Assembly: GCA_902763885.1 (NCBI GenBank)
Contig: CACWTU010000017.1
Span: forward strand, 1 to 44,999
Reading direction: 5' to 3'
Source of the DNA: an uncultured Bacteroidales bacterium
Lineage (GTDB): Bacteria; Bacteroidota; Bacteroidia; Bacteroidales; Bacteroidaceae
Length of the DNA stretch: 44,999 bases
Both the position numbers and the translations under genes were made by a program. Of this stretch, positions 30,949 through 41,308 are shown piece after piece; within the stretch, counting starts at the first letter, position 1; each line of letters opens with the position of its first letter. The notes under the pieces are model-generated. The model did no database searches, had not been told where the DNA came from, and saw only the letters and a list, made by a program, of their open reading frames with translations.

Positions 30949-32481
30949 TTACTTCAGAGCTTTGTTAAGCATGTAGTAAACCTCGTTGTTACGGAGCTGC
31001 TGCTTGAAGTTGCTGATGGTAGTGTTCTTGTCAATGTTGATGTACTCTATATCGCACATCTCGGCAAAATCCTCCCAGTACTCAGCAGTGATGTCATATG
31101 AGAAAGCACTGTGGTGTGTACCACCGGCCAGTATCCATGCGCCTGCGCCAATCTCAAATGTAGGCTGCGGAACCCAGAGGGCCGATGCAACCGGCAGCTT
31201 GGGCATTGGTTTGGGTTCGATGCATTCAACCTCGCTGGTAATCAGACGGAAACGGTTACCCAGGTCAACAACTGTAGCCTTGATGCCGGAACCGGTCTTT
31301 GATGTGAACACCAGACGTGCGGTCTGCTGCTTGCGTATGCCGATGCCAAGGAAATGAACCTCCAGTTTGGGCTTGCTGCTGGCAATGAGCGGGCAGATCT
31401 CCAGCATGTGGCTCTGCAGGCTTGATGTGCAGTCAGCGGCAAAGTTCAGGGTGTAGTCCTCCAGGAATGAGCAACCCTTGGCCAGGCCCTGGTTCATAAC
31501 CCAGAGTGTACGGTACAGGCAAGCTGTCTTCCAGTCACCCTCGGCACCGAAACCGTAACCCTCCTGCATCAGACGCTGTGATGCCAGACCCGGAATCTGA
31601 TCGAATCCGCAGAAATCAGGAGCGTCGATATCGGCGTCACCCAGGTCATCAAAGTTAGTGGTGAAAGCGGTAGCGTTCTCATCCTTGAGCACGCGGCGCA
31701 GAGCTATCTCAGCCTTTGCTGAGTTCTTAACCTTCTCCCAATATACCTTCTCACCGCTCTCATCAATCTTGATGGTATAGAGCTTCTTGTACTCCTCAAC
31801 GAGTGCGTCAGCCTCAGCATCGGTAACCTTCTTGAAGTACTCCATCAGTGATGATACGGGGTAGTAATCTACATGGTAACCCATGCGCTGCTCAAATTCA
31901 ACGCGGTCACCGTCGGTAACAGCCACGTTGTTCATGTTCATACCGAACATAAGGCAGCGTACGTTGTGTGCATCGGCACGGCCGGCAGCGGCGCGGGCCC
32001 AAACGGCAATCTGCTTCTGGGCATCAACGCTCTTCCAGTGACCTACTACAACCTTGCGAGGAACACGCATACGGGTGCAGATATGACCGAACTCGATATC
32101 GCCGTGGGCGCTCTGGTTCAGGTTCATGAAGTCCATATCGATTGTATCCCATGGAATATCTGTGTTGTACTGGGTATGGAAATGGAGCAGAGGCTTCTCG
32201 AGAGCCTGCAGACCCTTGATCCACATCTTGGCGGGGCTGAAGGTGTGCATCCAGGTGATGATACCTATGCACTTCTCGTCATTGTTGGCGGCCTTCATTA
32301 CAGCCTCAACCTCCTTACTGCTGTTGGCAGTACCTTTATAAACTATCTTAACGGGGATGTTGCCGCTCTTGTTCAGACCGTCAACCATTTCCTTTGAGTG
32401 ACCGTCAACCTTAACGACAGCGTCACCTCCGTAAAGTAACTGAGCTCCAGTTACCCACCAAATTTCATTATTCTCAAACAT
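30949..32481 (-). CDS. araA: L-arabinose isomerase
   Basis: 510 aa, standard length. The start F-E-N-N-E-I-W-W-V-T-G-A-Q-L-L-Y-G is the AraA N-terminus. Metal and substrate residues lie in E-G-Y-G-F-G-A-E-G-D-W-K and in the C-terminal G-G-T-H-H-S-A-F-S segment. It converts L-arabinose to L-ribulose in the cytoplasm, using Mn2+ in this family. It is followed closely by the kinase and preceded by a dispersed repeat that separates it from araD. Confidence 0.95.
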   Translation of the reverse strand: MFENNEIWWVTGAQLLYGGDAVVKVDGHSKEMVDGLNKSGNIPVKIVYKGTANSSKEVEAVMKAANNDEKCIGIITWMHTFSPAKMWIKGLQALEKPLLHFHTQYNTDIPWDTIDMDFMNLNQSAHGDIEFGHICTRMRVPRKVVVGHWKSVDAQKQIAVWARAAAGRADAHNVRCLMFGMNMNNVAVTDGDRVEFEQRMGYHVDYYPVSSLMEYFKKVTDAEADALVEEYKKLYTIKIDESGEKVYWEKVKNSAKAEIALRRVLKDENATAFTTNFDDLGDADIDAPDFCGFDQIPGLASQRLMQEGYGFGAEGDWKTACLYRTLWVMNQGLAKGCSFLEDYTLNFAADCTSSLQSHMLEICPLIASSKPKLEVHFLGIGIRKQQTARLVFTSKTGSGIKATVVDLGNRFRLITSEVECIEPKPMPKLPVASALWVPQPTFEIGAGAWILAGGTHHSAFSYDITAEYWEDFAEMCDIEYINIDKNTTISNFKQQLRNNEVYYMLNKALK

Positions 32482-32495
32482 AATGTTAGTTTTTT

Positions 32496-32603
32496 GAATT
32501 GAAAATTGAAAATTGAAAATTGAAAATTTACCATGCGGTGCGTGTTATTTTACGCAGGTTCTAACGTATTAATTTTCAATTTTCAATTTTCAATTCTCAA
32601 TTT
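32496..32603. repeat. GAAAATT-armed dispersed element, copy B
   Basis: Left arm of GAATTGAAAATTG heptads (32496-32529), the shared block CCATGCGGTGCGT (32531-32543), a small hairpin TGCGT/ACGCA (32539-32556), and a right arm of inverted heptads (32571-32603). It sits in the araD-araA gap and shares arms and block with the element at 10079-10229. Confidence 0.7.
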
Positions 32604-32609
32604 AGGTTA

Positions 32610-33314
32610 TTAATGTTTTTTCTGGCCGTAGTAAGCATTTGGTCCATGCTTACGGCTATAGTGCTTCTCAATAAGAAGCGGATTCATTGTTAAGTCAGGA
32701 TTAACTGACAGAGCCACGAACGCCATCTTGGCGCACTGCTCCATCACCTTGGCGTTGTAAACAGCGTTGTCAGGTGATGTTCCCCAAGAGAACGGGCCAT
32801 GGTTCTTGACCAGTACGGCTGGGGTATGGTCGGGGTTGATCTTGCGGATGTTCAGTATCTCATCCACTATCACGTTACCCGTCTCCAACTCATACTGTCC
32901 CTTAACCTCAGCCTCGGTCATGTCACGTGTACAAGGTATGTCCTTGTAGAAATAGTCAGCGTGTGTGGTTCCTATGTTGGGAATGTCACGGCCGGCCTGC
33001 GCAAAGGCTGTTGCATAGGTAGAGTGGGTGTGTACCACGCCCTGGATATTGGGGAATGCCCTGTACAGTACAAGGTGTGTGGGGGTGTCCGATGAAGGAT
33101 TGAGGTCCCCCTCGACAACCTTGCCGGTTTCGAGGGAGACAACAACCATATCACTGGCTTTCATCTCGTCATAGCTCACGCCACTGGGCTTGATTACTAC
33201 AAGGCCCTTCTCGCGGTCTATGCCCGATACGTTACCCCAGGTAAATATAACCAACCCCTGCTTTACCAGGTCAAGGTTGGCTTTGAAAACCTTCTCTTTA
33301 AGTTCTTCGAGCAT
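32610..33314 (-). CDS. araD: L-ribulose-5-phosphate 4-epimerase
   Basis: 234 aa from ATG 33314, 4 bases after the symporter stop; the longer frame to 33413 lies inside the symporter. Class II aldolase fold: T-W-G-N-V-S-G, K-P-S-G-V-S-Y, the zinc ligands in V-H-T-H-S-T-Y-A-T, and a later His in K-N-H-G-P-F-S-W-G. It turns L-ribulose 5-phosphate into D-xylulose 5-phosphate, which feeds the transketolase reactions. Cytoplasmic. Confidence 0.93.
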   Translation of the reverse strand: MLEELKEKVFKANLDLVKQGLVIFTWGNVSGIDREKGLVVIKPSGVSYDEMKASDMVVVSLETGKVVEGDLNPSSDTPTHLVLYRAFPNIQGVVHTHSTYATAFAQAGRDIPNIGTTHADYFYKDIPCTRDMTEAEVKGQYELETGNVIVDEILNIRKINPDHTPAVLVKNHGPFSWGTSPDNAVYNAKVMEQCAKMAFVALSVNPDLTMNPLLIEKHYSRKHGPNAYYGQKKH

Positions 33315-33318
33315 GATA

Positions 33319-35244
33319 TTACCAGAGGAAGTAGTAGAGAATGAACAGGATAACGATAACGCCAAGTGCACCCAGGTTGAATGTCCTGTCGGTGCGGAAG
33401 AGTTCCAGGTCAATACCTACAGCCTTGGCATCCTGAACCTTATCCTTGGCATTTGAACGTAGGTAAATACCCAGAACGGCCAGTATAGCTGTCAGGAAGA
33501 ACATAGCCTCAAAGCCCCATCCGCGCAGAACCGGATCGATAACGCCGTAGATGGCGAATACCAGGCAGATTGCAGCTATGGTGAAGAGTATTGATGACCA
33601 CTTCATCTGAGCGTCAATGGTATGCTGGTCAAGAGTTTCGGCCTTAACGACATTCTTCTTGTTGAGCAGTGACATGGGGATAAAGATAGCCACCAGTACC
33701 AGGAATACATAGCCCATGCGGAGCATGAACGGAGTGTTAGGCATAATAAGTTTGAACAGTATTGAGAATGCGAATGTACCGATAGCGGTAACAACGGCAG
33801 CGGGACCTGAAGCACGCTTCCAGAGCAGACCCAGACCGAATATTACTACAACGCCCGGATATACGAATCCTGAGTACTCCTGAATGATCTGGAATGCCTG
33901 GTCAGCACCACCCATGATAGGATAAACGGCGATGAGGGCAATGATAAGGGCGCAAACTGATGTGATACGGCCTACGTTAACAAGGCGCTTCTCACTTGCA
34001 TCCTTCTTGAAGTACTGCTTGTAGATATCCATCGTGAAGATGGTTGATGTTGAGTTGAACATTGAAGCCAGTGATGAGATGACAGCTGCACTCAGAGCGG
34101 CAAATGACAGACCCTTTACGAATACCGGAGTAAAGTTACGGATAAGGAAAGGATAAGCATCATCAGAACGCTCAATGCTACCTGCCAGTTTAGCAAACAA
34201 CTCAGGCTGCTCCTTCATGATGTAGAATGCGCATACACCGGGGATACAAACGATGAACGGGATCAAGATCTTAAGGAATGCGGCAAATACCATACCCTTC
34301 TTGGCCTCGCTCAGGCTCTTTGCAGCAAGACCCTTCTGGATGATGTACTGGTTGAAGCCCCAGTAACCCAGGTTGGTCAGCCACAGGGCACCTACGATAA
34401 CGGCTATGCCCGGAATGTCAAAGTATGCATCGGGAGTCTTGGCCTGGTTCACAACCAGGTTGAAGTGTGAGTCTCCCGGTATGGATTTCAGTTTCTGATA
34501 AACCTCTCCAAGAGCTGCAAGAGCGCCACCCTCAAGACCAAGGTCCTTAGCAATAACAACCAGAGCAGCATATGCGGTGATAAGACCACCACCTACCAGG
34601 AAGGTAACCTGCATAACATCGGTCCATGCAACTGATGACAGACCACCGTAGATTGAATAGATACCGGCAATCAGATAGAGAACCAGGATGATTACGAGCA
34701 GAGTCATATCAACCTCCATACCTAAGAACATGCCTGTAATCTTAGGCAGGCCAAGGATCTGCTTGATAGCCAGAGCACCCAGCCATGCAACTGATGTCAG
34801 GTTGATGAATACATACAGGAAAAGCCAGAAGATTGAGAATGCCAGACCTGTGCCCGGGTTGTAACGGTCACGCAGGAACTGCGGGATGGTGAATATCTTC
34901 TTCTCAATCATCACGGGGAGCAGGAACTTACCTACAACCAGCAGTGTGGCTGCAGCCATAAGCTCGTAAGCTGCAATTGCGATACCTGATGCGAATGCCG
35001 TACCGGACATACCGATGAACTGCTCGGCACTGATGTTTGCGGCAATCAGTGAGGCACCTACTGCCCACCATGTCAGGGTGTTACCTGCCAGGAAGTAGTC
35101 TTTTGAATCTTTTTCTTTACCGTCTTTACTGCGGGACAGGAAAAATCCCAGGAAAATAAGGATTGCCAGATAGGCAACGAATACAACATAGTCAATGGTT
35201 TTGAAACCGTTATTTGACAATGCTTCAATAATACTGTTGTTCAT
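33319..35244 (-). CDS. sodium/solute symporter (SSS family), probable arabinose or galactose importer
   Basis: 641 aa with about 14 hydrophobic helices and a long tail. It shows SSS signatures such as [13 protein letters not shown] and an N-terminal [13 protein letters not shown]. Relatives of this length are SglT-like sodium/sugar cotransporters. It lies between the galactose and arabinose genes, with araD 4 bases downstream, so the likely cargo is L-arabinose or galactose. Inner membrane. Which sugar it prefers cannot be decided from sequence. Confidence 0.88.
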   Translation of the reverse strand: MNNSIIEALSNNGFKTIDYVVFVAYLAILIFLGFFLSRSKDGKEKDSKDYFLAGNTLTWWAVGASLIAANISAEQFIGMSGTAFASGIAIAAYELMAAATLLVVGKFLLPVMIEKKIFTIPQFLRDRYNPGTGLAFSIFWLFLYVFINLTSVAWLGALAIKQILGLPKITGMFLGMEVDMTLLVIILVLYLIAGIYSIYGGLSSVAWTDVMQVTFLVGGGLITAYAALVVIAKDLGLEGGALAALGEVYQKLKSIPGDSHFNLVVNQAKTPDAYFDIPGIAVIVGALWLTNLGYWGFNQYIIQKGLAAKSLSEAKKGMVFAAFLKILIPFIVCIPGVCAFYIMKEQPELFAKLAGSIERSDDAYPFLIRNFTPVFVKGLSFAALSAAVISSLASMFNSTSTIFTMDIYKQYFKKDASEKRLVNVGRITSVCALIIALIAVYPIMGGADQAFQIIQEYSGFVYPGVVVIFGLGLLWKRASGPAAVVTAIGTFAFSILFKLIMPNTPFMLRMGYVFLVLVAIFIPMSLLNKKNVVKAETLDQHTIDAQMKWSSILFTIAAICLVFAIYGVIDPVLRGWGFEAMFFLTAILAVLGIYLRSNAKDKVQDAKAVGIDLELFRTDRTFNLGALGVIVILFILYYFLW

Positions 35245-35276
35245 TTGGTTATTTGTTTGTAATTAGAAATCCGTGA

Positions 35277-36425
35277 TTATTCTACGCCAAACTGGTAGAT
35301 GCAATGGCTGTAGTACTCCTGGCCGGGCACGAGCTCTGCGCTGTACCATCCGGGCAGATTTGACTTGTTGGGGCTGTCGGGGAACTTCTGTGTCTCCAGG
35401 CAGCAGCCGGTGCGCTGCTCCATCTTGTTGCCCTGCTTGTCAATGCCTGAACCATCCAGGAAGTTACCTGAATAGAACTGGATACCGGGCTCGTTGGTAT
35501 ATACCTCAACGTAGATGCCGGTGATGGGGCTATAGAGCTTGGCGGCGCATTTGGTGTCATCGCACTTGGTGTTGAGAACCCAGTTGTGGTCATAACCGTT
35601 ACCGTTCTTGAGCTGCTCGTAGTTGTAGTTGTTGATCTCCTTGCCAATGGCCTTACCCTTGGTGAAGTCCATGGGGGTACCTGCTACCGGCAGAATCTCA
35701 CCTGTGGTCATGTAGGTGTCATCGCAGGGAGTAAAGTTGCTGGCATTCAGGGTAAGGATGTGGTTGGTGATAGGAATTGAGTGGTCACCGTTCAGGTTGA
35801 AGTAGCTGTGGTTGGTCATGTTAACCACTGTCTTCTTATCGGTGGTTGCCTTCCATACAATGTCAATGGCGTTCTTGTCATTGAGGGTATATGTGGCGGT
35901 GGCAACAACGTTACCGGGGAAACCTGCCTCACCGTCAGCTGAGTTCATCTGCAGGGTGATGCTGTTGTCCTTAACCTCCTTTACGTCCCATACCAGGTTC
36001 TGCCAGCCCATGGGAATGGTGATGTCGCAACCTCCGTGCAGGCAGTGGCCGAAATTGTTCTGCGGCAGCTGATATGTAACGCCATCCAGAGTGATCCTAC
36101 CCTGGTTGATGCGGTTTGCATAACGGCCTACTGTCGATCCAAAGTCGCTTGCAAGAGTGGTGTAGTCCTTGATGTTTCCAAAACCTATTACCACATCCTG
36201 CTTCTTGCCATCCTTGTCAGGAACCATAATGGCAACGATACGTGCACCGAAGTTGGTAACCCAGACTTCGCAGCCGTTCTTGTTGGTCAGTGTGTACAGG
36301 TCAGTCTTCTTGCCTGTAAACTCCATCTGGAAGTCGGCCTTGTTGAGAACCGGAGCCTCCTTCTGTGAACAGGCTGTCAGAGCGAGCATACCTGCCACGA
36401 GAGCGATTAAACTAGTTTTTTTCAT
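35277..36425 (-). CDS. galM: aldose 1-epimerase (mutarotase), lipoprotein
   Basis: 382 aa. Lipoprotein signal with lipobox L-T-A-C (Cys ~19), so it is membrane-anchored outside the cytoplasm. GalM motifs: G-R-Y-A-N-R-I-N-Q-G, H-C-L-H-G-G, N-M-T-N-H-S-Y-F-N-L and L-E-T-Q-K-F-P-D-S-P-N near the end. It equilibrates sugar anomers, likely to supply the anomer taken up by the symporter just downstream (32-base gap). One of three paralogues in the cluster. Confidence 0.9.
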   Translation of the reverse strand: MKKTSLIALVAGMLALTACSQKEAPVLNKADFQMEFTGKKTDLYTLTNKNGCEVWVTNFGARIVAIMVPDKDGKKQDVVIGFGNIKDYTTLASDFGSTVGRYANRINQGRITLDGVTYQLPQNNFGHCLHGGCDITIPMGWQNLVWDVKEVKDNSITLQMNSADGEAGFPGNVVATATYTLNDKNAIDIVWKATTDKKTVVNMTNHSYFNLNGDHSIPITNHILTLNASNFTPCDDTYMTTGEILPVAGTPMDFTKGKAIGKEINNYNYEQLKNGNGYDHNWVLNTKCDDTKCAAKLYSPITGIYVEVYTNEPGIQFYSGNFLDGSGIDKQGNKMEQRTGCCLETQKFPDSPNKSNLPGWYSAELVPGQEYYSHCIYQFGVE

Positions 36426-36457
36426 TTTGGTTTGTTATTTAGTTGATTAATGAATTA

Positions 36458-37609
36458 TTACAGTTTCCTTGAGCCGTCGCCTATAACCACGCGATACACC
36501 TTGGGCGTTATACCGAACTTGAGTGAATACTCACGTGTGGCTTTTGATATGAACTTGTCATAAAGGGTGTCGCGTACCAGATTCAGCGTGCAACCGCCAA
36601 ATCCGCCGCCCATTATACGGCTTCCGGTAACACCGCACTCCTGTGCTGTCTCCACCAGGAAATCCAGCTCAGGGCAACTTACCGTATAGTCACGGCTAAG
36701 GCCCCAGTGGGTCTCATACATCTTCTGTCCCACCAGCTCATAGTTACCCTCGTTAAGGGCATCACATACGGCCAGTACACGTTCCTTCTCATCCAGAACG
36801 TACTTGGCACGGCGGTAATCAGTATCAGTGAGCAGGTCCTTTACGGAATCCAGCATAGTGTAATCCGCATCACGCAGTGATTCCACACCTATCCACTGGG
36901 TTGCTATTGCTGCCACTGCCTTCTCACAGCTCTCACGGCGCTCGTTATACTCATTTCCAAGCATATGCTTTACGCATGAGTCTATCAGGACCAGTGTGTA
37001 ACCCTTGGGGTCAAACGGGAAATACTCATATTCCAGTGAGCGGCAGTCCAGACGTATCAGACATCCTTCACGGCCGAATACTGATGCAAACTGGTCCATT
37101 ATTCCGCAGTTCACTCCGCAATAGTTGTGCTCAGTGGCCTGTCCTATCTTGGCAAGCTCAAACTTGTCAACGCGTCCGCCTGCAAACATGGTGTTCAGCG
37201 CAAATGCGAACACGCTTTCCAGTGCTGCCGATGATGACATGCCGGCACCCAGCGGGACATCACCCGTTATGGCGGCATTGAAACCGCCCAGTGATACGCC
37301 GCGTTTTTCCAGTTCCTTACATACACCGAAAACGTAACATGCCCAATGCTCCTCTGGTTTAGAGGAATCATCGAGCATGAACTCCACGTAATTGTGTTCC
37401 TTCTCGTCAAGTGCCAGCAGGCATACCTTGCGTGAACCGTTGCGGTAAATCTCTATAGTGATGCCCTTGTCAACAGCACCAGGAAAGACGAACCCGCCGT
37501 TATAATCGGTGTGCTCGCCAATCAGGTTGATCCTGCCGGGCGAAAAGTACAGGTCTCCGCTTGTACCGAACTGCTCGCGGAACCTGTTTCTCAGAATGGC
37601 TGTATCCAT
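36458..37609 (-). CDS. galK: galactokinase
   Basis: 383 aa. Galactokinase signature near the N-terminus (R-I-N-L-I-G-E-H-T-D-Y-N-G-G), the GHMP ATP-binding motif P-L-G-A-G-M-S-S-S-A-A-L-E, and the C-terminal G-S-R-I-M-G-G-G-F-G-G-C. It phosphorylates alpha-D-galactose with ATP in the cytoplasm, the first Leloir step. Nine bases separate it from the upstream mutarotase gene. No galT or galE is in the window. Confidence 0.95.
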   Translation of the reverse strand: MDTAILRNRFREQFGTSGDLYFSPGRINLIGEHTDYNGGFVFPGAVDKGITIEIYRNGSRKVCLLALDEKEHNYVEFMLDDSSKPEEHWACYVFGVCKELEKRGVSLGGFNAAITGDVPLGAGMSSSAALESVFAFALNTMFAGGRVDKFELAKIGQATEHNYCGVNCGIMDQFASVFGREGCLIRLDCRSLEYEYFPFDPKGYTLVLIDSCVKHMLGNEYNERRESCEKAVAAIATQWIGVESLRDADYTMLDSVKDLLTDTDYRRAKYVLDEKERVLAVCDALNEGNYELVGQKMYETHWGLSRDYTVSCPELDFLVETAQECGVTGSRIMGGGFGGCTLNLVRDTLYDKFISKATREYSLKFGITPKVYRVVIGDGSRKL

Positions 37610-37618
37610 ATATGGGAA

Positions 37619-38704
37619 TTATTCCACTCCGAAACGGTAAATTGTAGTCTGTGTATAAACCTCTCCCGGATTCAGAACCGTGCTGGGGAAATAAGGACGG
37701 TTGGGGCTGTCGGGGAAATGCTCCGCCTCAAAGCAGATGGCGCAACGCTTGGGCAGTGTCGAACCGTGGGCGCAGGTGCTGCCGCTGCAGTAGTTACCGC
37801 TGTAGCACTGTACGCCGGGTTCAGTGGTGTAGCACTCTAAGGTGCGGCCGCTTGCGGGGTCAACGCACTTTACTGCAAAGCTCAACTCACCGGGTTCGCG
37901 TTTGTTAAGTACCCAGCAGTGGTCATAGCCGTTGCCGTTCTTGGTCTGGATGCCCTGCTCGATACGGTCACCTACCTTGTGTGCGGTGCGGAAATCAAAC
38001 GGGGTGCCCTCAACCTTGTCAATGGTGCCTAAAGGTATGGCTGTATTGTCAATTGGAATATAATGGTCAGCGTTGATTGTCAGGTCATAGTCCAGAACCG
38101 TGAGAGGGTTCTTCTTCATGCCGTTCAGAGTGAAATAGGCATGGTTGGTAAGGCATACTACGGTCTTCTTGTCAGTTGTAGCCTCATACTCTATGGCCAG
38201 TTCGTTGTCATCGGTAAGACGGTAGGTTACGTTCACATCCAGATTGCCGGGGAATCCCTCCTCACCGTCCTTGCACAGATAGTGCAGCTGCAGGGTCTGC
38301 TGGTCAGTCTGCTCTGCGTCAAAGATACGCTTGTGAAAACCTGTGGGGCCTCCGTGCAGGCTGTTGGGGTCATTGTTGATAGCCAGTGTATATTGCTTGC
38401 CGTCAAGTGTGAACTTGCCGTTTGCAATGCGGTTGCCATAACGTCCGATGAGTACGCTCAGGTAAGTCTCCTCACTCTCCATGACGTGCTTAAGGCTGTC
38501 GTGGCCCCAGACCACGCTCTCCATCTTGCCGTTACGGTCAGGCATCATCACGGCGCACAGGGCACCTGCAAAGTTTGTAACTGCTATTTCACTGCCTCTC
38601 TTGTTCTTAAGGATGTAGAGGTCAACTTTCTTACCCTCAACTGTAGCCTGGAAATCCTCTCTTTTGAGGCCGGCCAGATTGTCTTTTACAAAGAAATCAC
38701 TCAT
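37619..38704 (-). CDS. galM: aldose 1-epimerase (mutarotase), cytoplasmic
   Basis: 361 aa. No signal peptide: it starts M-S-D-F-F-V-K-D-N. GalM motifs: G-R-Y-G-N-R-I-A-N-G-K-F, N-S-L-H-G-G, C-L-T-N-H-A-Y-F-T-L and F-E-A-E-H-F-P-D-S-P-N. It can hand alpha-galactose to galactokinase, whose gene follows after 9 bases. First gene of the cluster and the copy beside the promoter box. It carries C-C-like clusters (Y-C-S-G-S-T-C near residue 310) not needed by the family. Confidence 0.92.
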   Translation of the reverse strand: MSDFFVKDNLAGLKREDFQATVEGKKVDLYILKNKRGSEIAVTNFAGALCAVMMPDRNGKMESVVWGHDSLKHVMESEETYLSVLIGRYGNRIANGKFTLDGKQYTLAINNDPNSLHGGPTGFHKRIFDAEQTDQQTLQLHYLCKDGEEGFPGNLDVNVTYRLTDDNELAIEYEATTDKKTVVCLTNHAYFTLNGMKKNPLTVLDYDLTINADHYIPIDNTAIPLGTIDKVEGTPFDFRTAHKVGDRIEQGIQTKNGNGYDHCWVLNKREPGELSFAVKCVDPASGRTLECYTTEPGVQCYSGNYCSGSTCAHGSTLPKRCAICFEAEHFPDSPNRPYFPSTVLNPGEVYTQTTIYRFGVE

Positions 38705-38745
38705 ATAGTATGATTAACTTAATTGGTTATTAAAATAAAACAACG

Positions 38746-38753
38746 CAAATTAA
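38746..38753 (-). promoter_or_regulatory. -7-like box for the arabinose/galactose cluster
   Basis: TTAATTTG on the minus strand is one base off TAnnTTTG, 41 bases before the first galM ATG. CTTG lies about 20 bases upstream of it as a possible -33 element. Confidence 0.4.
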
Positions 38754-38793
38754 GCCAATTTCAGATACTATTGCAAGTGAAAAGCGGTTTTTT

Positions 38794-40107
38794 TCAGCCT
38801 TGAATGAAGAATTCGGGCATAGTCAGCAGGTCAGCCACTACAAATGTGCTTCCGCCTACAAAAATCAGGTCATTTTGAGCCGCTTCACGGCGGGCGGTAT
38901 CCACAGCCTGTGCCACTGAGCGATATACTCTGCCGGTAAGTCCGGCCTGGCGGGCCAGATCCCTGAGCGTGCTTGCGTCAAGGGCTCTTTTTACTGATGC
39001 CTGGGTAAAGTAATATCTTGCGTTTCGTGGCATGAGGGCCAGTACATCGGTAATGTCCTTGTCATTCACCATACCCATCACTATGCGCAACTGACCGAAT
39101 CCTGGCTTTGCTGACAGCTCCTCCAGATGTTTGGCTATGTATTTCAGGCCATGGCTGTTGTGGCCGGTGTCACAAATTATGTCAGGTTTCTTGCTCACCA
39201 GCTGCCAGCGGCCTCGCAGCCCTGTCATGCGGCATACGCTTTTGAATCCCTTTCTGATGGCACTTTCCGTGATGTCGAACTTTTTCTTTTTGAGTTCATC
39301 AAGGGCTGTCAGGATGGTGTTGGCATTCTTTTCCTGACACAAACCTGCCAGTCCGCTCTCCAAGGCAGGATAGGCCGTGGTCTCGTAAACAACCTTTGAC
39401 GGGTTGTGGTATTTTTGAGAAATTATCTTACAATTATCCTCTGCAAACACTATCCTTGTGCTTACCTCTTCAGCTTTGCGCTCAAACACGGTACGGGTCT
39501 CAGGGGTGTGCTCGCCTATTACTACAGGAACGTTCTTCTTTATGATACCGGCTTTCTCAAATGCTATTCCGGGCAGTGTCTCGCCCAGGAATTTCATGTG
39601 GTCATAGCCTATGTTGGTGATGATTGAAAGAACCGGCTTGATTATGTTTGTGCAGTCCAATCGGCCTCCCAGACCGGTCTCGATTACTGCCACATCCACC
39701 TCCTGCTCGGCAAACCAGCTGAAAGCCATGGCTGTGGTCACCTCAAAGAATGAGGGATGGAGGGGTTCCAGGAATTCACGGTTCCTTTCAATGAATTTGA
39801 CTACGAACTCCGGTGCTACCGGCTTGCCGTTCACCCTTATGCGTTCACGGAAATCAGTCAGATGGGGTGATGTGTACAGGCCTGTCTTGTAGCCCGATGC
39901 CTGCAGTATGGCAGCCAGTGTATGTGATACGCTGCCTTTGCCGTTCGTGCCGGCCACATGTATGGTCTTGTACAGTTTATGAGGGCAACCCAGATGACGG
40001 TCTATGGTCACTGTGTTGTAGAGGCCTTCCTTATATGCTTCCTGGCCTACGTTTTGGAAAAGGGGTGTCTGTGTGTAGAGATACTCTACAGCTTCCTGAT
40101 AAGTCAT
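38794..40107 (-). CDS. folC: folylpolyglutamate synthase / dihydrofolate synthase
   Basis: 437 aa, Mur-ligase-type fold. The P-loop G-T-N-G-K-G-S (~51-57) opens the central domain, followed by D-V-A-V-I-E-T-G-L-G-G-R-L-D-C-T-N and, later, I-I-C-D-T-G-H-N at the start of the C-terminal domain. It adds glutamate to dihydropteroate and to reduced folates with ATP, in the cytoplasm. It is placed 15 bases after dnaJ in the same direction, probably in one transcript. Confidence 0.95.
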   Translation of the reverse strand: MTYQEAVEYLYTQTPLFQNVGQEAYKEGLYNTVTIDRHLGCPHKLYKTIHVAGTNGKGSVSHTLAAILQASGYKTGLYTSPHLTDFRERIRVNGKPVAPEFVVKFIERNREFLEPLHPSFFEVTTAMAFSWFAEQEVDVAVIETGLGGRLDCTNIIKPVLSIITNIGYDHMKFLGETLPGIAFEKAGIIKKNVPVVIGEHTPETRTVFERKAEEVSTRIVFAEDNCKIISQKYHNPSKVVYETTAYPALESGLAGLCQEKNANTILTALDELKKKKFDITESAIRKGFKSVCRMTGLRGRWQLVSKKPDIICDTGHNSHGLKYIAKHLEELSAKPGFGQLRIVMGMVNDKDITDVLALMPRNARYYFTQASVKRALDASTLRDLARQAGLTGRVYRSVAQAVDTARREAAQNDLIFVGGSTFVVADLLTMPEFFIQG

Positions 40108-40122
40108 CAGTCAAATATTTTT

Positions 40123-41304
40123 TTAGTCAAAGTAGCTTCTGAACTTCCTGAACAGCTTCTCCTTGATGGATTGGGTGGGCTGGAAGTGGTCCGATGTCTG
40201 TAACTTCTCCATAGCCTGCTTCTCATCCTTGGAGAGCGTCTCCGGTATGTAAACGCTTACGTTTACGATCATGTCACCGCGACGGCTGCTGTTCAGTTCG
40301 GGCAGTCCCTTACCGCGCAGGCGCAGCATCTTGCCCGGCTGTGTGCCCGGCTCTATCTTGAGCTTGACGGCGCCGTCCAGCGTGGGTATCTCAATGGCTC
40401 CTCCAAGTGATGCCTGCGGAACGGTCAGCAACAGGTTATAGACCAGGTCGTTCTCGTCACGTACCAGATCCTTGTGGGGTACTTCCTCAATCAGTACGAG
40501 CAGGTTACCGTTATAACCGTTGTGCTTGCCGGCATTACCCTTGCCCTCTACTGAGAGCTGCATGCCCTCGGCAACACCTGCCGGTATGTTTATCTCCACA
40601 ATCTCCTCACCATATACCACTCCGTCACCGCTGCAGTGCGGGCAACGGTCCTTGATGATCTTGCCTTCACCTCCGCAACGCGGGCATACGGTCTGTGTCT
40701 GTACCATTCCAAAGAAGCTCTGCTGCGTACGCATCACCGTACCTGTGCCGTGGCAATCCGGGCAGGTCTCAGCTGTTGATCCGTCCTTGGCTCCGGTACC
40801 CTTGCAGTGCTGGCAGGGAACCAGTTTCTTGAGCTTGAATTTCTTGGTTACGCCGGTATTTATCTCCTCAAGGGTAAGTGCCACCTTAACCCTCAAGTCT
40901 GATCCGCGTGACTTCCGCTCGCCGCGCTGTCTGGTGCGGCTGCCTCCGAATCCGCCAAAACTGCTGAATCCACCGCCGAATCCGCCGCCTCCGAATATGT
41001 CACCGAACATTGAGAATATGTCATCCATGGACATACCGCCTCCGCTGAATCCGCCGCCTCCGCCGAATCCGGATGCGCCGTTCAGGCCTTCAAATCCAAA
41101 CTGGTCATACTTGGCTCTCTTGTCAGGGTCACTCAACACGCTGTATGCCTCAGCCGCCTCCTTGAACTTCTCCTCAGCTTCCTTGTCACCGGGGTTCTTG
41201 TCAGGGTGGTACTGGATGGCTTTCTTGCGGTAAGCCTTCTTTATCTCATCGGCAGTTGCGGTCTTGGGGACCTCAAGTACCTCATAGTAGTCTCTTTTTG
41301 CCAT
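40123..41304 (-). CDS. dnaJ: chaperone DnaJ
   Basis: 393 aa, full type-I DnaJ: J domain with the H-P-D motif (Y-H-P-D-K-N, ~32-37), a Gly/Phe-rich linker, four CxxCxGxG zinc motifs (C-Q-H-C-K-G, C-P-D-C-H-G, C-P-R-C-G-G, C-P-H-C-S-G), and two substrate-binding beta domains. It delivers unfolded proteins to DnaK and stimulates its ATPase. It starts 4 bases after the grpE stop; dnaK is not in the window. Confidence 0.98.
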   Translation of the reverse strand: MAKRDYYEVLEVPKTATADEIKKAYRKKAIQYHPDKNPGDKEAEEKFKEAAEAYSVLSDPDKRAKYDQFGFEGLNGASGFGGGGGFSGGGMSMDDIFSMFGDIFGGGGFGGGFSSFGGFGGSRTRQRGERKSRGSDLRVKVALTLEEINTGVTKKFKLKKLVPCQHCKGTGAKDGSTAETCPDCHGTGTVMRTQQSFFGMVQTQTVCPRCGGEGKIIKDRCPHCSGDGVVYGEEIVEINIPAGVAEGMQLSVEGKGNAGKHNGYNGNLLVLIEEVPHKDLVRDENDLVYNLLLTVPQASLGGAIEIPTLDGAVKLKIEPGTQPGKMLRLRGKGLPELNSSRRGDMIVNVSVYIPETLSKDEKQAMEKLQTSDHFQPTQSIKEKLFRKFRSYFD

Positions 41305-41308
41305 ATCG

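Noticed and set aside
33315-33413. An extended start for araD
   Set aside because: The extra 33 codons lie inside the symporter gene, and the family N-terminus begins at 33314.
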